Source: Marinobacter mobilis
Lineage (GTDB): Bacteria; Pseudomonadota; Gammaproteobacteria; Pseudomonadales; Oleiphilaceae
NCBI RefSeq assembly: GCF_900106945.1
Contig: NZ_FNNE01000001.1
Span: 1 to 64,000 of the forward strand
Length of the DNA: 64,000 bases
Direction: 5' to 3'
Shown here: in pieces, positions 1-7,748 of the stretch
How the letters are laid out: each line of letters begins with the position of its first letter
Position numbering within the stretch: position 1 is the first letter of the stretch
Program-made: the position numbers and the translations under genes
Notes under the pieces: model-generated
What the model saw: the letters and a program-made list of their open reading frames with translations, nothing else
What the model was told of the DNA's origin: nothing
Database searches by the model: none

Positions 1-113
1 TTGCCTGGCCCACATCATGAGAAACCGGAATCGGTCGGTATCAGCGCAGGACGTTTTTGTGAACAATTGAGCCTGCAGGTTTCAGAGGGCAGGACGCCCA
101 AGGGAAGAGAACA

Positions 114-323
114 ATGGATGTGTGCAGCAACGGCGCTGACCGACGGGGAGGGGCGCCCAACTCAACGGTCGGTGGCTATTATGGCCTCACAGCCTATCGT
201 CCGGACTCGGTACCGGATCAGCCTGCCCAGCAACAGGACTTTAATCACTCCGCCTTGCGCCGCTCAGCGAGTTTCCGGGTGCCTTGGGGCGGGGCTCAAG
301 ACGTTATGCCTGCTAATCTTTAA
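114..323 (+). CDS. possible small hypothetical protein (69 aa)
   Basis: I do not recognise this product. The ATG follows a purine-rich stretch (GGGAAGAG) about five bases upstream, which could act as a ribosome binding site. Codons mostly end in G or C like the real genes nearby. The chain is polar, with a run of Pro/Gln and several Arg near the middle, and has no membrane segment or clear domain. It ends 15 bases before another small ORF, so the two could be co-transcribed. The other reading frames here are no better. Treat it as a candidate only; a non-coding leader is equally possible. Confidence 0.35.
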   Translation: MDVCSNGADRRGGAPNSTVGGYYGLTAYRPDSVPDQPAQQQDFNHSALRRSASFRVPWGGAQDVMPANL

Positions 324-338
324 ACCCGAGGATGCAGA

Positions 339-491
339 ATGAGTACACCAGCCCCGTTGCTGGATTACACCTCCACGGCCTTCCTCAGTGAAGGGTGGAT
401 GGGGGCGATCATGGTTGAGGGGCCAGAGGGTCGTCTGCTTCGGGTCAGCACTGGCTTTTCTGATGCTGAACGGGCGTCGCTTTCAGCTTGA
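339..491 (+). CDS. possible small hypothetical protein (50 aa)
   Basis: A short ORF starting with ATG after a GAGGATG purine stretch and ending in TGA at 489-491. The product begins MSTPAPLLDY and has a hydrophobic centre around residues 18-26 but no obvious transmembrane segment or known motif. Third codon positions are GC-rich in the first half. It lies 15 bases after the 69-residue candidate and 66 bases before the channel gene, so the two small ORFs may share a transcript. No function can be assigned. Confidence 0.4.
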   Translation: MSTPAPLLDYTSTAFLSEGWMGAIMVEGPEGRLLRVSTGFSDAERASLSA

Positions 492-557
492 TCACAGTCG
501 CCAGATAAGGTCTGATAAACCATACTCTTTTCGACGAAATATCAGGCGTGTACGAAC

Positions 558-3233
558 ATGGAACGACGGCAGCTTAGTGGGCGGGGCAGATGGTGGCCTG
601 GTGGTGGCGTTTGGCCATTGCTGATGTGGTTGCTGTTGTCGGTTGCGATGCCTGCGATGGCCCAGGAGCCAGCAGCGGGAGGCGCGGAGGCAGAGGGGCC
701 GGCCCAGAGTACGGTTGTGCAGGCGCCGGAGCCAATCATTGCTGCGCCCGAGGCATCGGATACCCCAGCGCCGTTGCCAATAAAGACGCTGTCCCAATCG
801 GAAACGGGGGTTCGTGAGGAAATTCAGTCCTTGCGGTCGGCGCTATGGGAGCGGCAGGCGGCACTGGCGCAAACCCGTGAGCGACTGACGTATGCAAAGT
901 CTCTGCAGCAGCGGCTGGACAATGAGTTTGCCAGTCTCGAACAGCGGCTGGAGTCTGCCGGTCTGGGATTGTCGGACAACTACGCCAATCTTCTGCGTCG
1001 GCGCCTGGATCGGCTGGAACAGCAACACCTCGCGGATAATCTGGTTCCCGCCATCAAGGAGCAGTTGGAAGCGGCTCGTATCGAGCAGTTTCAGCTGGAA
1101 GAGTTTGGCGCCGTGCTGGACCCGGATGAGCCGGTCAGTGACCGTCTGATTGACCAGCGGGTTCAGGTCCTGAATCAATTACGCTCGTTGGTTGATGATC
1201 ATGTGCATGTGCTGACGGAGTACTTTCAGGTGATCACCGCTCTGGAACAACGGCTCAGGGCCTATCAGGAGCTGGTTCGTCGTCGTCTGTTCTGGTTGCC
1301 GAGCGTTGAGCCTGCTGGTCCGGCGATGTTTGCCGAGTTACTGCAGGCCGTCAGGAGCATCTTTGATCCATCGGGCCTGATGGAGATCGTTAAAGGTTTT
1401 CCTGCCTCCGTCAGCGCCCGGCTGCCACTGCTGGTGTTGCTGGGGCTGCTGTTTGCTGGTCTGTCGTATTCCCGTCGCCGCCTTAAAGAACGGATGAAGG
1501 AAGACAACCGGTCCATCGGGAAGGTCGGCAAGGACCGGATCGGACTGACCGTAACGGCGTTGTTGAGCTCGGTGGCTCTGGCACTGCCCGGGGTGCTTTT
1601 GTTGTTTGTCGGGGCTCTGCTGGTGGCCGAAGGCGGCCCTCTTGGGCAGGGGTTGGCGAGCGGTCTGGTTGATGCCGCCCTGGTGTTATTCCTGTTGGGA
1701 TCGGTATCGCAGATTGCACGCCCGCAAGGGGTGGCTGAGTGCCATTTCAAATGGCAAGCGACGGGATTAGCCGCCATTCGTCATGGCATGCCCCGTCTGC
1801 TGGTTGTGTTGTTACCGGTGGCGGCCCTGAGTCCGGTTACACAGTCTGGTGCTTTCATGGAGTTCGACGCCAGCTTTGGCCGGATTGCTTTCACCATAGC
1901 GTCGCTGGCTTTGGCGATCTTTATTCACCGGCTGGCAGCGGCGTATCGGAGTGTGACGCCTGCCCGGCGTGATTCCCGTGGGTGGCAGGCCGTTCATTTA
2001 CTGGCGGTGGCGACGCCCCTGATACTGGCGCTGGCGTCGTTGCTGGGTTACCACTACACCGCAGTGCAGTTGGAGGGGGCCCTGTTTATCAGCGTGTGCT
2101 GGCTGGTGTTCCTGACCCTGATGCGCTATCTGGGGTTGCGGGCTCTGGCGGTACGGGAGCGGCGGTTGAAAATGGAGCGCTTGCGGGCCAAGCGTGCGAA
2201 AGATCAGGAGCTGGAAGCTCAGCTGGAGGCATCTGCGTCCTCGGGGGAGGGGCAGCCTGGCAGCCTGGACCTTCCGGAGATGGATCTGTACGACATCAGT
2301 GCCCAGAGCCAGGCGCTGCTGGCGATTTCGACCCTGTTTGTGGCAATAGCCGGGCTCTGGGTACTGTGGGCACCCATCATTCCGGCTCTCCATCTGTTCG
2401 ACGAAATTACCCTCTGGACAGTGAGTGACGGCGACGCAAGCCTGACTGTCACCCTGTCGGATCTTGGCAAGGCCGCACTGGTCGCATTTGTCACCGTTTA
2501 CGCGACCCGAAACCTGCCGGGAACGCTTGAGGTGATGATACTCAGCCGTCTGCAGTTGGCACCGGGCTCCGGTTACGCCATTACCACGGTAGTGACCTAC
2601 CTGATCGTAATCATTGGCGCGATAGCCTCGCTGAATATTCTGGGGGCCGAGTGGTCTAAGTTGCAGTGGCTGGTTGCGGCGCTGGGGGTTGGTCTGGGGT
2701 TTGGTTTGCAGGAAATTGTTGCCAACTTTGTGTCTGGCATCATTCTGTTATTCGAGCGGCCCATCCGGGTAGGGGACACGGTGACCATCGGAGGCATTAC
2801 CGGCACGGTCTCCCGAATCCGTATCCGCGCAACGACTCTGGTGGATTGGGATCGCAAAGAACAGATTATTCCGAACAAGACGTTCGTCACCCAGGATCTG
2901 ACCAACTGGACCCTGAGCGATTCCATTACCCGGGTGATTGTGCGGGTAGGGGTGGCCTATGGCTCTGATGTTGATGTGGTACGGGAGCTGCTGCTCGGTG
3001 TGGCGGCCAACAACGACCGGGTGGTAGAGGAACCTCCACCCGCAGTGTTCTGTGTGGGGCTGGGTGATAGCAGTATTAACTTTGAGATCCGTGCGTTTGT
3101 CCGCAGCATGCTGGACATCATGCCGTTGTCTCACGAAATACACTCAGCGATTACCCGCGAACTCGCGAAGTCGGGTATCGAAATTCCATTCCCGCAACGG
3201 GATATTCATATCCGCACGGAGGCGGGCAAGTGA
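558..3233 (+). CDS. MscS/MscK-type mechanosensitive ion channel
   Basis: A large inner-membrane channel (891 aa) expected to release solutes on hypo-osmotic shock. The first 35 residues form a signal peptide with an AMA|QE cleavage site. Residues of about 80-235 are a Gln/Leu/Arg-rich periplasmic coiled coil. Several membrane helices follow from about 290 to 680, and the C-terminal third carries the MscS pore helix and beta domain, with the pattern GLGFGLQEIVANFVSG followed by FERPIRVGDTV. It is shorter than Escherichia coli MscK (about 1120 residues) but has the same order of parts. The gene stands alone on this strand and meets the minus-strand small protein gene five bases after its stop. 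Confidence 0.93.
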   Translation: MERRQLSGRGRWWPGGGVWPLLMWLLLSVAMPAMAQEPAAGGAEAEGPAQSTVVQAPEPIIAAPEASDTPAPLPIKTLSQSETGVREEIQSLRSALWERQAALAQTRERLTYAKSLQQRLDNEFASLEQRLESAGLGLSDNYANLLRRRLDRLEQQHLADNLVPAIKEQLEAARIEQFQLEEFGAVLDPDEPVSDRLIDQRVQVLNQLRSLVDDHVHVLTEYFQVITALEQRLRAYQELVRRRLFWLPSVEPAGPAMFAELLQAVRSIFDPSGLMEIVKGFPASVSARLPLLVLLGLLFAGLSYSRRRLKERMKEDNRSIGKVGKDRIGLTVTALLSSVALALPGVLLLFVGALLVAEGGPLGQGLASGLVDAALVLFLLGSVSQIARPQGVAECHFKWQATGLAAIRHGMPRLLVVLLPVAALSPVTQSGAFMEFDASFGRIAFTIASLALAIFIHRLAAAYRSVTPARRDSRGWQAVHLLAVATPLILALASLLGYHYTAVQLEGALFISVCWLVFLTLMRYLGLRALAVRERRLKMERLRAKRAKDQELEAQLEASASSGEGQPGSLDLPEMDLYDISAQSQALLAISTLFVAIAGLWVLWAPIIPALHLFDEITLWTVSDGDASLTVTLSDLGKAALVAFVTVYATRNLPGTLEVMILSRLQLAPGSGYAITTVVTYLIVIIGAIASLNILGAEWSKLQWLVAALGVGLGFGLQEIVANFVSGIILLFERPIRVGDTVTIGGITGTVSRIRIRATTLVDWDRKEQIIPNKTFVTQDLTNWTLSDSITRVIVRVGVAYGSDVDVVRELLLGVAANNDRVVEEPPPAVFCVGLGDSSINFEIRAFVRSMLDIMPLSHEIHSAITRELAKSGIEIPFPQRDIHIRTEAGK

Positions 3234-3237
3234 ATGA

Positions 3238-3579
3238 TTACTTACCGGGAGTGTCCTGGTCGGCAAGAAAGGCGGTGGCGAATTGTCCCAGCTCTTCTGC
3301 GACCCGCTGGCGGATAGCGGCGCGATCATCGGCCGGTAGGTTGTAGCGGGCGGCCAGCTGTTCAAAATCCTCTTCGTGCAGGGTCACCGTGATCCGTGGT
3401 CGAATCCGTTTTCTGCGATAGGGTAGATTGAGTGCTTTGCGCACCATTGCGGAGGTGTTCAGGTCCTGCATGGCGGCGGCAACACGAAAGGCGCGCTGGA
3501 TGTCGCTGGACAGATCAAATGCCAGCTGAACGGCCTTCAGCGCTTCGACTTCCTTTGGCCAATCTTTCTTGTCACTCAT
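3238..3579 (-). CDS. small protein with two ribbon-helix-helix-like motifs
   Basis: A 113-residue protein I do not recognise by name. Residues 18-53 read as a strand (VQLAFDLS), a helix, a short turn at LNTS and a second helix, the Arc/CopG ribbon-helix-helix pattern. Residues 61-98 repeat the pattern, beginning with the strand RITVTL. A basic patch (RRKRIRPR) lies between them. By position it is the third gene of the minus-strand group after YjfI and PspA, 75 bases from the PspA stop. A DNA-binding role is an inference from the fold pattern; it could also be a non-regulatory protein of the stress cluster. No strong ribosome binding site precedes the ATG. Confidence 0.8.
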   Translation of the reverse strand: MSDKKDWPKEVEALKAVQLAFDLSSDIQRAFRVAAAMQDLNTSAMVRKALNLPYRRKRIRPRITVTLHEEDFEQLAARYNLPADDRAAIRQRVAEELGQFATAFLADQDTPGK

Positions 3580-3599
3580 CTGGGCGCACTTGCATCAAG

Positions 3600-3627
3600 G
3601 CCCGAAGACACTGATGTGCCTTCGGGC
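3600..3627 (-). promoter_or_regulatory. intercistronic hairpin between the pspA-like gene and the small RHH-like gene
   Basis: GCCCGAAG and CTTCGGGC form an 8-bp stem, extended inward by CAC/GTG across one A/C mismatch, with the 4-base loop TGAT. No T-run follows on either strand, so it is unlikely to be a full intrinsic terminator. It may be a partial terminator, an mRNA-stabilising structure or a processing site that sets the level of the third gene. Confidence 0.55.
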
Positions 3628-3654
3628 GCAGTCATCATGGAGGTCACGGGGGCG

Positions 3655-4350
3655 TCAGGATGGCTGATCGCCTTTCAGGCGGGCCAGCACATCGTTGACC
3701 GAATCCTGCTCGGCATCAATGCCCGCGGCTTTCAGTTTTTCATCCAGGTCCTGTCCGGTGAGTTCCTTCTCCAGCTGCGCACGGGCGCCCTGACGGTCTT
3801 CCTCGCGGGCCTGACGCTCGCGAATGCGTTCCAGGGTTTCCCGGGCGGTACTCAGCGACGACTGGTTGCTGTTGATGTTGGTGTCGATCTGGGCGGTGGT
3901 GCGAAGTACCCGTTCGTTGGTTTTGACCACCTGCAGTTCGCGGCGGTATTCGGCCAGTTGTTTTTCGGCTTTCTGAACCCGATCTTTAAGCCCGCGGGTG
4001 CGCTCCTCAAGCTGGACGCGGGCCTGGGTCAGTTCGGCCTTACGCCGCTCGTGGCCAACAATGCGCTCGGCCACTTCCCGGGCCAGCTCTTCCTGACCGG
4101 CGGCCAATGCTTTACGGGCGTCCTGCTCACGGCTTTCCGCGCTGTCGGACTCAGTCTTGATCTGGCGGTTCAGGGAGGCGACTTCCGCCATCAGGGCGGC
4201 CAGCTCGTTCTTTGCCTGCTTCAGCTCGTGCTCGGAGTCGCGGAGTTCCTGCTCAAGAATGCGGCTGCCCTGGCTGTCGACCACGGCCTCACCCAACTCA
4301 TTTACGCTGCCGCGCATGGCAGTCAGTAGCTTTTTCAGTACGGCTTTCAT
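3655..4350 (-). CDS. PspA/IM30 family membrane-stress protein (YjfJ-like)
   Basis: A 231-residue coiled-coil protein of the PspA/IM30/Vipp1 (ESCRT-III-like) family, which assembles on the inner face of the cytoplasmic membrane and protects it under stress. The N-terminus (MKAVLKKLLTAMRGSVNEL) is an amphipathic helix. Residues 30-200 are a nearly unbroken heptad-rich coil of Glu, Arg, Gln and Leu, and the C-terminal tail is acidic. Length and shape match the YjfJ branch better than classical PspA (about 222 residues beside PspBC). It lies 15 bases after the YjfI gene, with an AGGGGA ribosome site, matching the Escherichia coli order yjfI-yjfJ. The YjfK, YjfL, YjfM and YjfC partners are absent. 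Confidence 0.9.
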   Translation of the reverse strand: MKAVLKKLLTAMRGSVNELGEAVVDSQGSRILEQELRDSEHELKQAKNELAALMAEVASLNRQIKTESDSAESREQDARKALAAGQEELAREVAERIVGHERRKAELTQARVQLEERTRGLKDRVQKAEKQLAEYRRELQVVKTNERVLRTTAQIDTNINSNQSSLSTARETLERIRERQAREEDRQGARAQLEKELTGQDLDEKLKAAGIDAEQDSVNDVLARLKGDQPS

Positions 4351-4365
4351 GTCATCGTCCCCTGA

Positions 4366-4770
4366 TTATTCCAGAAAGTCTTCAAACGTCTGTAACAAGT
4401 CGATCGCGTTGTCTGCGAGGGTGACCAGTTCCTGCATCACCTCGGTCTGGCTGGAGGTGGGGCTGAGGGAACCGTAGACCACGTAGTGGTTCTCGACTTT
4501 GCCCAGTGCACTCAGTGGCATCGGTACGCTGATTCGGAGCATGCTCTCGTGGAGCTCCGGCAGGGCCGAGGCGCGGATTTCGCTTTCCTCGAAAAGATAA
4601 ACCAGGCACAGAATCTGCGACTCCGTTACCGTAAGGTAAACCGGCGTTTCATCCGCTCCGGAGACCGCGATCTGAAGGACGGGGTCGTCCCCGGCAACCG
4701 GCATCACATTGAACGTTCTGCCAGCGTGTGTAGCGTCTCCCAGTGCAAGGATGAGGGATTGAGTGTCCAC
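4366..4770 (-). CDS. YjfI family protein (DUF2170)
   Basis: A 134-residue protein matching the DUF2170/YjfI family, which accompanies PspA/IM30 genes in many proteobacteria; its biochemical role is unknown. The sequence is acidic, with alternating strands and helices and no membrane segment, so it is probably cytosolic. The start is GTG, chosen because AAAAGGAG sits six bases upstream; a nearby ATG is out of frame. It is the first gene of the minus-strand operon, about 105 bases below the predicted transcription start at the divergent promoter. Confidence 0.87.
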   Translation of the reverse strand: MDTQSLILALGDATHAGRTFNVMPVAGDDPVLQIAVSGADETPVYLTVTESQILCLVYLFEESEIRASALPELHESMLRISVPMPLSALGKVENHYVVYGSLSPTSSQTEVMQELVTLADNAIDLLQTFEDFLE

Positions 4771-4856
4771 ATTAAGCTCCTTTTCCAGTGGCTCGGCTGC
4801 GCCCCGGGGCCCGGTTGTTGCTCCCGATGACAGGCTGGACTCCGGTCGCAGTGAGT

Positions 4857-4871
4857 TGACATGTTATGTCA
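4857..4871. promoter_or_regulatory. palindromic operator, left copy
   Basis: TGACATGTTATGTCA is a perfect inverted repeat (TGACAT, 3-base spacer, ATGTCA). It lies 10 bases downstream of the minus-strand -10 box, at the start of the predicted yjfI transcript. A near-identical 15-base element occupies the mirror position on the plus side at 4945-4959. The binding protein is unknown. Confidence 0.7.
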
Positions 4872-4881
4872 TGAATTCCAG

Positions 4882-4909
4882 TCTATACCGGAAATTAAAG
4901 AGTTTGCAA
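4882..4909 (-). promoter_or_regulatory. sigma70-type promoter for yjfI-pspA
   Basis: On the minus strand TTGCAA (4909-4904) and TATAGA (4887-4882) are separated by 16 bases. The predicted start is near 4875, giving a leader of about 105 bases. The -35 hexamer TTGCAA is its own reverse complement and also serves the opposite promoter. Confidence 0.65.
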
Positions 4910-4933
4910 TAAGCGGGTTTACTGGGGTATAAG
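4904..4933 (+). promoter_or_regulatory. sigma70-type promoter for yqiJ-yqiK-ATPase
   Basis: TTGCAA (4904-4909) and TATAAG (4928-4933) are 18 bases apart. The predicted start near 4940 gives a leader of about 109 bases to the ATG at 5049. The -35 box is shared with the divergent promoter. Confidence 0.65.
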
Positions 4934-4944
4934 AAAAAGGTTTT

Positions 4945-4959
4945 TGACAGAATATGTCA
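4945..4959. promoter_or_regulatory. palindromic operator, right copy
   Basis: TGACAGAATATGTCA carries the same TGACA-N5-TGTCA arms as the left copy and begins 11 bases downstream of the plus-strand -10 box. The two centres are 88 bases apart, roughly a whole number of helical turns, so one dimeric regulator could bind both and loop the DNA. Confidence 0.7.
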
Positions 4960-5003
4960 TACAACTGTCGTGGTCGGCCGAAGCCGCTTCTGCTGTCACG
5001 GAA

Positions 5004-5031
5004 GGTTTGATAAAACAGCGTAGTTCAAACC
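5004..5031 (+). promoter_or_regulatory. leader hairpin just upstream of the yqiJ ribosome site
   Basis: GGTTTGA at 5004-5010 pairs with TCAAACC at 5025-5031 around a 14-base loop. The ribosome site AAAGGA (5037-5042) begins six bases later, so this stem could influence translation of yqiJ. No T-run follows. Confidence 0.4.
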
Positions 5032-5048
5032 GTGGAAAAGGATTGTTC

Positions 5049-5681
5049 ATGGCAGCATTTCTTGCGATTACTTTCTCATTTCCGACTGTCGTCTTTACCA
5101 TTTTGTTGGCAGTCGCGGTCATTTACTGGCTCATTTCCCTGTTGGGACTGGTTGATCTCGACGGTGGCGATGGGGATATAGACATTGATCCGTCCGCCGA
5201 TGTGGGGGGGTTGATGGTGACCCTGGGCCTCCAGGGCGTGCCGTTGCCGCTGGTGCTGACCCTGCTGTTCCTGTCCAGCTGGCTGCTGGCCTACTTTGCT
5301 GATTTGCTGTTCGGCGCCGCACTCGGTGGCGGCTGGGGACACGTGGTGTTCGGCTTGCTGGTGATTCCCGGGGCGCTGTTTGCAGGGCTGCTGGTGACGT
5401 CAGTGCTGGTGCGCCCGTTGCGCCCCTTGTTCCGTCGTGCTTACAAGCGCCCACTCCAGAAACAGGTGATCGGCACGGCCTGTGTGGTGCTGGCTTTCAA
5501 CGAAAGCACCGGCAAAGGTCGGGCGGAAGCCCACCGTGACGGTGCCCACCTGATTCTTCAGATTCGCAGTGATGCGTCGCTGGCTCGCCGTGACCGGGTT
5601 GTGCTGGTGGAGTATCTGTCCGATCAACAGGCTTACTGGGTCATGCCAGAAGCTGACTTCCTCTCCGGCTCCGCCGGTTAA
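5049..5681 (+). CDS. YqiJ-like NfeD/OB-fold membrane protein
   Basis: A 210-residue inner-membrane protein of the YqiJ (DUF1449, OB-fold) family, the usual partner of the YqiK flotillin. Membrane helices lie near residues 5-30, 65-85 and 100-125. The C-terminal 70 residues form a soluble beta-rich domain starting near QKQVIGTACVV and ending in a YWVMPEADF stretch, typical of NfeD-like OB domains. I chose ATG 5049 because AAAGGA lies seven bases upstream; a longer frame from a TTG at 4944 would start inside the operator. The flotillin gene follows 29 bases later in the same operon. Confidence 0.9.
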   Translation: MAAFLAITFSFPTVVFTILLAVAVIYWLISLLGLVDLDGGDGDIDIDPSADVGGLMVTLGLQGVPLPLVLTLLFLSSWLLAYFADLLFGAALGGGWGHVVFGLLVIPGALFAGLLVTSVLVRPLRPLFRRAYKRPLQKQVIGTACVVLAFNESTGKGRAEAHRDGAHLILQIRSDASLARRDRVVLVEYLSDQQAYWVMPEADFLSGSAG

Positions 5682-5710
5682 TTTGTTCGTCAACGCAGGA
5701 GACACACTAA

Positions 5711-7648
5711 ATGGATTTGTCGTGGGTTATGCCGGTTCTTGTCACCATCGCCGTTCTGGTGGTTTCACTGCTGGCCATTCTGTCGCTGTTCAAAGCGTTC
5801 TACCGCAAGGTGGATCAGGGCCAGGCCCTGATCGTCAACGACATGTCGGCAACGCCGAAGGTCTATTTCACCGGAGCCATGGTGCTGCCGGTGATCCACC
5901 GTGCGGAAACCATGAAAATTTCCGTCATCACCCTGGAACTGAACCGCACCGGCAAGGACGGCCTGATCTGTAAGGACAACCTGCGGGCCGACATCACCGT
6001 GGCGTTTTACCTGCGGGTCAACGAGACCGCTGAAGATGTACTTCGGGTGGCCAAGTCCGTGGGCGTTGGCCGGGCTTCCGATCGCGGCGCGGTCAACGAC
6101 CTGTTCAACGCCAAGTTCAGCGAGGCGCTGAAGACCGTCGGCAAGAAGCTGGAGTTCATGCAGCTGTTCGAGGAACGTCAGCGTTTCCGTGACGCCATCG
6201 TCGAGACCATTGGCGAGGACCTGAACGGTTACATCCTCGAAGACGTGGCCATCGATTACCTGGAACAGACGCCAAAGAGCTCCCTGGATCCCAATAACAT
6301 CCTCGACTCGGAAGGTATCCGCCGAATTACCGAGATCACCGCCCTGCACAATGTGGAAACCAATCGTCTTGAGCGTGATCAGGAACTGGAAATCCAGCGC
6401 AAGAACGTGTCTGCGCGGGAGGCGGCCCTGGAGCTGGAACGTACTCAGGCCGATGCCGAGGCACGCCAGCGTCGTGAGATCGAGACCCTGCAGGCCCGCG
6501 AGACTTCGGAAACCGAGCAGGTCCGTCAGCAGGAGCGCGCCAAGGCCGAAGCGGCCCGCATCAAGACCGATGAGGAAGTGGAAATCGCCGAAGAGAACCG
6601 CCTGCGTCAGGTGGAAATGGCTACCAAGGCCCGTGAGCGTGCTATTCAGATTGAGGATGTCCGTATCCAGCAGGCCCGTGAGCTGGAAGACGTCAACCGT
6701 CAGCGCGCGGTAGAGATCGAGCGCATCGGTATGGAGAAATCCCTGGAGGAAGAGCGCAAGGAAATCGCGGTCATCACCAGTGAACGTATCGCCGTTGAAC
6801 GCGGCGTGGCGGAGGAAGAAGAGAATATCAAGGACGTGCGTAACCGGTCCGAGGCGGATCGCCTGAAGGTGCAGACGGTGATTGCCGCCGAAGCGGAAGC
6901 GGAAGAGCGCAAACTGAAGGAAGTGAAGGCGGCGGAGGCCGCGTATGAACGCGCCAAGCTGGAGTCTGACGAAGTGGTGGTGCGTTCTCAGGCGGAGCTG
7001 GATTCAGCCGAGAAGAAGGCGGCTGCGGACGAGAAGCTGGCCCGTGGTCAGCAGGCCCTGGCGGCCGCCGATGGTCTGGCTCAGGCCCAGGTACAGGAAG
7101 CCCGAGCCACGGCCCAGCGTGCCGAAGGTCTGGTGGAAGCCGAGGTCAAGACCGCTAACGCCAAGGCCGAGGAAGAAGCCGGTATGGCGGAAGTACGGGT
7201 ACTCGAGCAGCGCCTCGAAACCGAAGCCATGGGCGAGGAAAAACTCGGTCTGGCCAAGGCCCAGGCCCGCGAAGCCATGGCCAAGGCTGAAGCCAACGGT
7301 CTGGTGGAAAAACTCAAGGCTTACGACAACATGTCGGAGGAAGCCCGTCACTTCGAGCAGTTCCGCATGAACCTGGAAGTGCACGAGAAGGAAACCATGG
7401 CCAGCATCGATGCCCAGCGCATCGGTATGCTGGAGAACGGCAAGGTCATGTCTGCGGCGCTGAAGGATGCCAAGTTCGAGCTGATTGGCGGCGATGGCGA
7501 TATCTTCGAGAAGTTCGCCAAGGGGCTGGGTTACGGCAAGACCGTTCAGGGTGTGCTGGACAAGTCGCCTGCCCTGCAGGCCGCACTGGCGGGCATCACC
7601 GACCGTGCCTTCAAGGGCCAGTCGACGGGTTCCACCGAAAACGCCTGA
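5711..7648 (+). CDS. yqiK: flotillin family protein YqiK
   Basis: A 645-residue SPFH/flotillin protein that organises lipid microdomains in the inner membrane. One membrane helix occupies residues 5-28, with the short leader outside and the rest cytoplasmic. The SPFH/Band 7 domain spans about 30-215 (VDQGQALIVND, then VYFTGAMVLPVIHR). A very long Glu/Ala/Arg coiled coil follows from about 215 to 560, rich in KAEA-like and RQRREIE heptads, and a flotillin tail ends the protein. AGGAG sits eight bases before the ATG. It is about 90 residues longer than Escherichia coli YqiK, mainly in the coil. It lies between YqiJ and the giant ATPase, suggesting a joint membrane-stress role with the divergent PspA operon. 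Confidence 0.93.
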   Translation: MDLSWVMPVLVTIAVLVVSLLAILSLFKAFYRKVDQGQALIVNDMSATPKVYFTGAMVLPVIHRAETMKISVITLELNRTGKDGLICKDNLRADITVAFYLRVNETAEDVLRVAKSVGVGRASDRGAVNDLFNAKFSEALKTVGKKLEFMQLFEERQRFRDAIVETIGEDLNGYILEDVAIDYLEQTPKSSLDPNNILDSEGIRRITEITALHNVETNRLERDQELEIQRKNVSAREAALELERTQADAEARQRREIETLQARETSETEQVRQQERAKAEAARIKTDEEVEIAEENRLRQVEMATKARERAIQIEDVRIQQARELEDVNRQRAVEIERIGMEKSLEEERKEIAVITSERIAVERGVAEEEENIKDVRNRSEADRLKVQTVIAAEAEAEERKLKEVKAAEAAYERAKLESDEVVVRSQAELDSAEKKAAADEKLARGQQALAAADGLAQAQVQEARATAQRAEGLVEAEVKTANAKAEEEAGMAEVRVLEQRLETEAMGEEKLGLAKAQAREAMAKAEANGLVEKLKAYDNMSEEARHFEQFRMNLEVHEKETMASIDAQRIGMLENGKVMSAALKDAKFELIGGDGDIFEKFAKGLGYGKTVQGVLDKSPALQAALAGITDRAFKGQSTGSTENA

Positions 7649-7660
7649 TGACCCATGCCG

Positions 7661-7693
7661 GGGACCGGTGGCGACTGCCTGTCGCCGGTTCCC
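7661..7693 (+). promoter_or_regulatory. possible hairpin between yqiK and the giant ATPase gene
   Basis: GGCGAC (7670-7675) pairs with GTCGCC (7681-7686) around TGCCT, and the arms GGGACC / GGTTCCC extend it with a bulge. There is no T-run. It could reduce read-through or mark mRNA processing between the two genes. Confidence 0.35.
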
Positions 7694-7748
7694 GTATGGC
7701 TGAACGCCCCTCCCGTTATTTTCGTGATTTGTTGCCAGGATGAACCCC

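Noticed and set aside
1..342. 113-residue frame from base 1 on the plus strand
   Set aside because: No start codon with ribosome site, composition unlike a protein, and overlaps the two better small candidates.
4944..5048. 35-residue N-terminal extension of the YqiJ-like protein from a TTG
   Set aside because: The TTG lies inside the right operator and beyond the predicted transcription start; ATG 5049 has a proper ribosome site.
6360..7320. Repetitive Glu/Ala/Arg codons in yqiK as a DNA repeat array
   Set aside because: They are heptads of the flotillin coiled coil with diverged codons, not tandem DNA repeats.
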